A stretch of DNA of 32,239 bases. Source: Bordetella trematum (GTDB lineage Bacteria > Pseudomonadota > Gammaproteobacteria > Burkholderiales > Burkholderiaceae_B). The notes under the pieces are model-generated. The model was not told where the DNA came from and ran no database searches. It worked only from the letters and a program-made list of their open reading frames with translations. Below are positions 28,452 to 32,239 of the stretch, piece by piece. Location: contig NZ_FKBR01000032.1 in NCBI RefSeq assembly GCF_900078335.1, positions 1 through 32,239 of the forward strand. The letters are read 5' to 3'. Position 1 is the stretch's first letter. Each line of letters opens with the position of its first letter. The position numbers were made by a program, and so were the translations under genes.

Positions 28452-28789
28452 TCGATCATCTATTCGAAAGACAGTACGACCGGCAAGCCTACAACTGTCT
28501 TCACCTGGCCGGCGAGGCCTGGGAGCTGCTGACGGGCGACAGCGCATTGCTCGCGGTCACTGAAAGCGACTTTCAGGCCGGCCGGATGGCGAGGGTATTC
28601 AGGACCTACCGCCGTCAGGCTGGGGCGACCGTAGCGCCGTCCATCGTGCTGATGGACACCCTGGCGGGCGAGGCCCATATCGGCGTGTGTTGGCGCCGCC
28701 GGCTTTTGCACATCAACGAAAGTGGCGTTCAGTTCCTGCCGATTGAGGCGCTGACGGTGATGTATCGAAACATGAGGTTCTGGGCATGA
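28448..28789 (+). CDS. NlpC/P60-like tail assembly protein (lambda K position)
   Basis: The GTG start overlaps the upstream stop. YNCLHLAGEAW carries the catalytic Cys (C17), AHIGVCW carries the likely catalytic His (H77), and H88 may be the third residue. The C-H-H order is that of NlpC/P60 cysteine peptidases. At 113 residues it is a minimal domain. In lambda the K protein has the same fold at the same place and is needed for tail tip assembly, perhaps with local cell-wall cutting. Confidence 0.83.
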   Translation: MIDHLFERQYDRQAYNCLHLAGEAWELLTGDSALLAVTESDFQAGRMARVFRTYRRQAGATVAPSIVLMDTLAGEAHIGVCWRRRLLHINESGVQFLPIEALTVMYRNMRFWA

Positions 28790-31677
28790 CGAAGGTGATT
28801 CTGTTCCGAAAGCCGGACAACCAGCGCGAAGATCACGAAGTTGGTGACGTGCTGGCCTTCTTGCGGGCGCAGTTCGGGGCGCGCTTTCCTGCTGGCGGAC
28901 GCATTACCGACATGGCGACCGGCCAGGACGTGACGCCGAAGGCTGAGGCGGATATCGCCCGCCTGCGCGGGTTGGCGGGGCCCCTGGTAGTAGAGGTGCC
29001 GCCGATGGGGCCGGAGTTTTTGCCAGCGCTCGCGATGATCCTGGTTTCGTCGGCCGCGAGCATGATTCTGGGCTCGATCTTCGCCAAGACCCCGCCGACC
29101 GCGACCGCCCGCAACATCCAACAGGAGAGTCCGAACAACGGACTGTCGGAGCGCACGAACCGCGCGCGCGTGAATGGCCGGATCCCGGACATCTACGGCC
29201 AGGTTCGCGCCACGCCGGATCTGCTGGCGGAGCCCTACAAGATTTTCGTGGATCATTCCGAAAAAGAAGTCGCGTACATGTGCGTGGGCCGCGGGGCCTA
29301 CGAGATTCACGATGTGCGTGACGACACGACTCGGATCGATGAGATTGCCAGTGCCTCGGTTGAGGTTTACGGGCCGAACACGTCGCCCAACAGCGGCGAT
29401 GCGCCGCAGTTGCGGATCGGTTCGCCGATCGGGCTTCCTGTCATCCTCGCCAAGCGCAGCAACAGCGTGAATGGCCAGGTGCTGATGCCGCAGGATGCCG
29501 GGCGCGTCACGATGCGCGGGATGGTGTTTCGCTGGCCCAATGAGATCCGGTCACAAGACCCCGATATCGACTTTTCGGCCTACTTCGTGCCGGGCGACGT
29601 CGTGTCGATCCGCAACGCAGCACAGTATGCGGGCACGTTTTCGTACCGCGTGCCTGACGATGGCCTAGCCAAGTTCCGGCCCGAGAATGAACGGCGGCCG
29701 ACCTACGGGGATATTGAGCTCGTCGGCGATCTGCGAGGCTCTTTTGAGGCCGGCCAGGTTGTGACGCTGTCAGACGCGACGCTTGAATGGTATGTGAGCG
29801 GCGATGACATCAGCGACTACTTGACCACCAGCAGCGTCGCCGGGATTTACAGCATCCTTTCTGTATCCTTCGATGCGCTGCAGAACCGGACCACCATTCG
29901 CCTCGATGTCGAGCATAACTCCACGGCTTGGAAGGGGATTCTCAGCTCGGTCAGCGGCTACGCCACGGGTTCGCCGCTGATGACGCGGCCCTCTGACGAG
30001 TTGCTGTTTGATCTGTCTGGCTCCTACACGGTCTCCACCGTGACATCGAATGTGCTGAGCCTTGCGGATCCTGTCGCGAGCAATCCGGACTGGGAAGTCG
30101 TTCGGGATGATTTCGGCGGGCAGTCTGCGGTGCTGTTCCCTGTGATCACCACTACGGGCGAGCGTTGGGTGGGCTGGATGACTGTCGAGAGCACGCGGCC
30201 GATAACCCGGCTTCTTGCAAACATGGTGTCGCTCAATGGGATGTACCGCGACAATGGCCGGCAGCAGTACAGCACCAGCGTCAGCTTTTCCGTCGAGATC
30301 CAGCCGGTTGACCGGGAGGGGGAGCCGGTGGGCGATTTGCAGGTCGTTGGTGGACAGGTGGTGGGCTCTGCGACAACCCGATCGACCCGAGCGACAACGC
30401 TTGATGTGGCGGTTGATACTCCCTCCCGTTGGCTGAAGATCCGTGCAAAGCGGGTGACACCCAGCGATACCTCATTCTCGGGGCAGGTCATCGACGAGGT
30501 GAAATGGCGGGATCTTTACGCCTGCACCGAGGTCGAGGAGCGCCATTTTGGGGATGTGACCACCGTGCAGGCGGTGACGTTCGCAACGGATGGCGCCCTG
30601 GCTGTGAAAGAGCGCAAACTGAACATGCTTGTCACGCGCAAGCTGCCGGTGCGCCTTTCGGACGGGAGCTTTTCGGCTGATCTTCGCCCAACGACGAACG
30701 TTGCCGACATCCTGGCGGCGGTTTGCCTTGACCCGAAGATCGGAAACCGGCCACCTACGCAGGTGGATTTCGACAACTTCTATCAGACCGCGCAGGAGAT
30801 CCGGGATTATTTCGGTGTGGACGTGGCGCGGTTCGACTACACGATCGACAAAGAGGGCCTGAGCTTCGAAGAGATTGTTTCGATGATCGCCGACGCGGTG
30901 TTTTGCAACGCCTACCGGCGTGGCAGTGTGATCCGGCTTTTCTTCGAACGGGAGGAAGAGGATTCCGTGCTGCTCTTCAACCACCGCAACAAGCTGCCGG
31001 GCAGCGAGCAGCGAACGGATAGCTTTGCACCGGAGTACGACGGAATCGAATATCAGTGGATCGACCCCGAGACAGATGCGCTGACCACGCTCCACCTTCC
31101 CGAAGACAGGTCGGCCGTGAGCGCCCAGGTCATCGAGTCGGTGGGGGTGCGAAACATGGAGCAGGCTCACTTTCACGCCTGGCGCGCTTACAACAAGCTG
31201 CTTTACCAGAACGAGGGCACGACCTTCGACGCGTTGCCGGAGGCGAACCTGCTGATCCTGTCGCAGCGCTTCCTGAACGCTGATAACTCCCGGGGCAATG
31301 CCTGGGATGGCGATGTGATTGAGGTGAGTGAGGCTGATCCGCGTGTGATCCGCCTGTCCCAGCCTTTTGACTGGGGGGCGGGGCCGTACACCATCTTTCT
31401 GCAAGGCAGCGATGGCATGGTCGAGTCGATGCCGGTCTCTGACGGGGGCGGGCGGTATTGGGCCAGGCTCGCACGCGAGCCGAGAACGGCCATCATTGTG
31501 CGCGGAGAGGCCTACAACACAACGACCTACATCATCACCGACGCCGAGAACAGCCGGCGGGCCAAGCCCTTTATCTTGACCGAGAAGGACGCCCCGAACA
31601 AAGACGGCACGATTCCCTTGAGCGCAATCAATTACGACAGGCGCTATTACAAAAACGACCAGGACTTCCGAGCCTGA
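28786..31677 (+). CDS. TipJ-family tail tip / host specificity protein (963 aa)
   Basis: It is the largest protein of the window. Residues 1-75 resemble the small domain of lambda I-type proteins. A hydrophobic segment, LPALAMILVSSAASMILGSI, at about 80-99 follows. From residue 120 (NNGLSERTNRARVNGRIPDIYGQVRATPDL) the sequence matches the J/TipJ family, where this region is highly conserved. I and J functions therefore appear fused. Residues about 230-560 include beta-rich tip domains, and 640-800 the GVDVARFDYTIDKEGLSFEE hub-like region. It forms the tail tip and contacts the receptor. Confidence 0.9.
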   Translation: MTKVILFRKPDNQREDHEVGDVLAFLRAQFGARFPAGGRITDMATGQDVTPKAEADIARLRGLAGPLVVEVPPMGPEFLPALAMILVSSAASMILGSIFAKTPPTATARNIQQESPNNGLSERTNRARVNGRIPDIYGQVRATPDLLAEPYKIFVDHSEKEVAYMCVGRGAYEIHDVRDDTTRIDEIASASVEVYGPNTSPNSGDAPQLRIGSPIGLPVILAKRSNSVNGQVLMPQDAGRVTMRGMVFRWPNEIRSQDPDIDFSAYFVPGDVVSIRNAAQYAGTFSYRVPDDGLAKFRPENERRPTYGDIELVGDLRGSFEAGQVVTLSDATLEWYVSGDDISDYLTTSSVAGIYSILSVSFDALQNRTTIRLDVEHNSTAWKGILSSVSGYATGSPLMTRPSDELLFDLSGSYTVSTVTSNVLSLADPVASNPDWEVVRDDFGGQSAVLFPVITTTGERWVGWMTVESTRPITRLLANMVSLNGMYRDNGRQQYSTSVSFSVEIQPVDREGEPVGDLQVVGGQVVGSATTRSTRATTLDVAVDTPSRWLKIRAKRVTPSDTSFSGQVIDEVKWRDLYACTEVEERHFGDVTTVQAVTFATDGALAVKERKLNMLVTRKLPVRLSDGSFSADLRPTTNVADILAAVCLDPKIGNRPPTQVDFDNFYQTAQEIRDYFGVDVARFDYTIDKEGLSFEEIVSMIADAVFCNAYRRGSVIRLFFEREEEDSVLLFNHRNKLPGSEQRTDSFAPEYDGIEYQWIDPETDALTTLHLPEDRSAVSAQVIESVGVRNMEQAHFHAWRAYNKLLYQNEGTTFDALPEANLLILSQRFLNADNSRGNAWDGDVIEVSEADPRVIRLSQPFDWGAGPYTIFLQGSDGMVESMPVSDGGGRYWARLAREPRTAIIVRGEAYNTTTYIITDAENSRRAKPFILTEKDAPNKDGTIPLSAINYDRRYYKNDQDFRA

Positions 31678-31695
31678 TCTCACGCATGCATTTCC

Positions 31696-31720
31696 AGCCC
31701 CGCCATTGCGGGGCTTTTTT
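31696..31720 (+). terminator. Intrinsic terminator after the tail tip gene
   Basis: AGCCCCGC and GCGGGGCT pair over 8 bp with a CATT loop, followed by TTTTT. It separates the tail operon from the tailspike gene. Confidence 0.85.
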
Positions 31721-31734
31721 ATTGGGAAAACAGA

Positions 31735-32239
31735 ATGGCCGCAAATACGCCAATCACGCTCCAGCAGCTTGCCAATGCGCAGCGAGATGCCAAGGATCTT
31801 GAGCGTTACGTCAATGATGACGAGCCAGGCTTTGTTCCTACTCGCATCGGAGGGGCAAAGCCCAATTACGCTCAGATTCTGGCCTGGATGACCCGTAAGT
31901 TTGAGAATTTCATTCTCAGCTCCGGCTATCAAGACATCGGCGACTACGGGCCTGGGCTGCAGATCACTGAGCGCAACCAGGTTTTCTGGAAAGGCGGAGA
32001 GCTGTATCGCGCCGGCGCCAGCCTCCCGCTGCCTTATGTCACGACCGGAGATTGGGCCTCGGAATCTGCGTCTTTTGTCGCCGTGGGCGATGCCGCGCTT
32101 CGCCAGCAACTGGCCAGCGATACTGGTGCTGAACTGGTATTTTTTCGCAGGCCAGAGGCTGGCTCTGTGGCGCGGACCCTCCAAGACAAGATGAGGGAAT
32201 CGGTCAGCGTAGTTGATTATGGGGCAGACCCGTCCGGGC
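31735..32239 (+). CDS. Tailspike / tail fibre with pectate-lyase-type start, cut by the window edge
   Basis: The ATG 31735 opens MAANTPITLQQLANAQRDAK, and the frame is open to the window end (168 codons). Residues 1-150 look like a virion-binding head domain. At the end appears SVSVVDYGADPSG, the well-known entry to right-handed parallel beta-helix tailspikes (pectate lyase superfamily, V-x-D-[YF]-G-A-x-x-x-G). Such proteins bind and often cleave surface polysaccharide. The ribosome site is weak (GGGAAAACAG). The catalytic part lies beyond the window. Confidence 0.85.
   Translation, partial: MAANTPITLQQLANAQRDAKDLERYVNDDEPGFVPTRIGGAKPNYAQILAWMTRKFENFILSSGYQDIGDYGPGLQITERNQVFWKGGELYRAGASLPLPYVTTGDWASESASFVAVGDAALRQQLASDTGAELVFFRRPEAGSVARTLQDKMRESVSVVDYGADPSG

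Noticed and set aside
30472-32184. Long open frame of 570 codons on the minus strand opposite the tail tip gene
   Set aside because: It mirrors the GC-rich third-position pattern of the TipJ gene, has no ribosome site, and crosses a terminator and the start of the tailspike gene. It is a shadow frame.
31735-32239. Diversity-generating retroelement acting on the tail fibre
   Set aside because: No reverse transcriptase and no template/variable repeat pair are visible in the window.

Overview
The window is a contiguous stretch of a temperate, lambda-like siphovirus (free phage or prophage). Base composition is GC-rich throughout. The YqaJ/RecT pair, DUF4055-type portal, SPP1 gp7-type head protein and TipJ-type tail tip suggest a Gram-negative host, most likely Burkholderiales (Bordetella, Achromobacter or Burkholderia). 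That host assignment is inferred from gene content. Integrase and lysis genes are not in the window. Both ends cut genes: a minus-strand zinc-ribbon gene at the left and a pectate-lyase-type tailspike at the right.

Layout. (1) 1-5670, minus strand: a compact early left operon, most genes joined by 4-bp ATGA overlaps, carrying the YqaJ exonuclease / RecT annealing pair, a long coiled-coil protein and small unknowns. (2) 5803-7290, minus strand: a phage tRNA-Arg(UCU), an 846-nt non-coding stretch full of long hairpins, a Cys-rich small protein gene and a leader with a lambda-type nut site (boxA + boxB) below the leftward promoter. (3) 7270-8500: the immunity region, with six copies of a 16-bp operator (AACCCA-N4-TGGGTT) in two triplets of identical spacing, a short CI-like repressor, a Cro-like protein and a small membrane protein in the rex position. 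(4) 8493-9243: a small plus-strand membrane ORF and two minus-strand accessory genes. (5) 9356-14559, plus strand: CII-like regulator, NinB, DUF1364/YbcO nuclease, replication initiator with internal iterons, DnaB-type helicase, RuvC-like resolvase, two small Cys proteins and a Q-like late regulator. (6) 14501-14636: late promoter followed by a strong terminator, the lambda pR'/tR' layout. (7) 14693-32239: late genes, namely terminase, portal, head morphogenesis, scaffold, capsid, connectors, tail terminator, tail tube, G/GT chaperones with a canonical A AAA AAC slippery site, tape measure, minor tail proteins, NlpC/P60, TipJ and tailspike.

Most notable element. The non-coding stretch 5880-6725 reads, on the minus strand, as a large multi-domain structured RNA squeezed between a stop codon and a tRNA 5' end. 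Two tandem 117-118-nt domains have 15-bp stems that differ at six base pairs, five of them changed on both strands, with pairing kept in every case. Their internal hairpins also co-vary, and so do the 7-bp hairpins in front of domains B and C. A third, related long-stem domain, a possible pseudoknot and a possible long-range closing helix complete it. Its size, its tRNA neighbour and its phage context recall the GOLLD/ROOL class of ornate phage RNAs, but I cannot tell from sequence alone whether it belongs to a known family.
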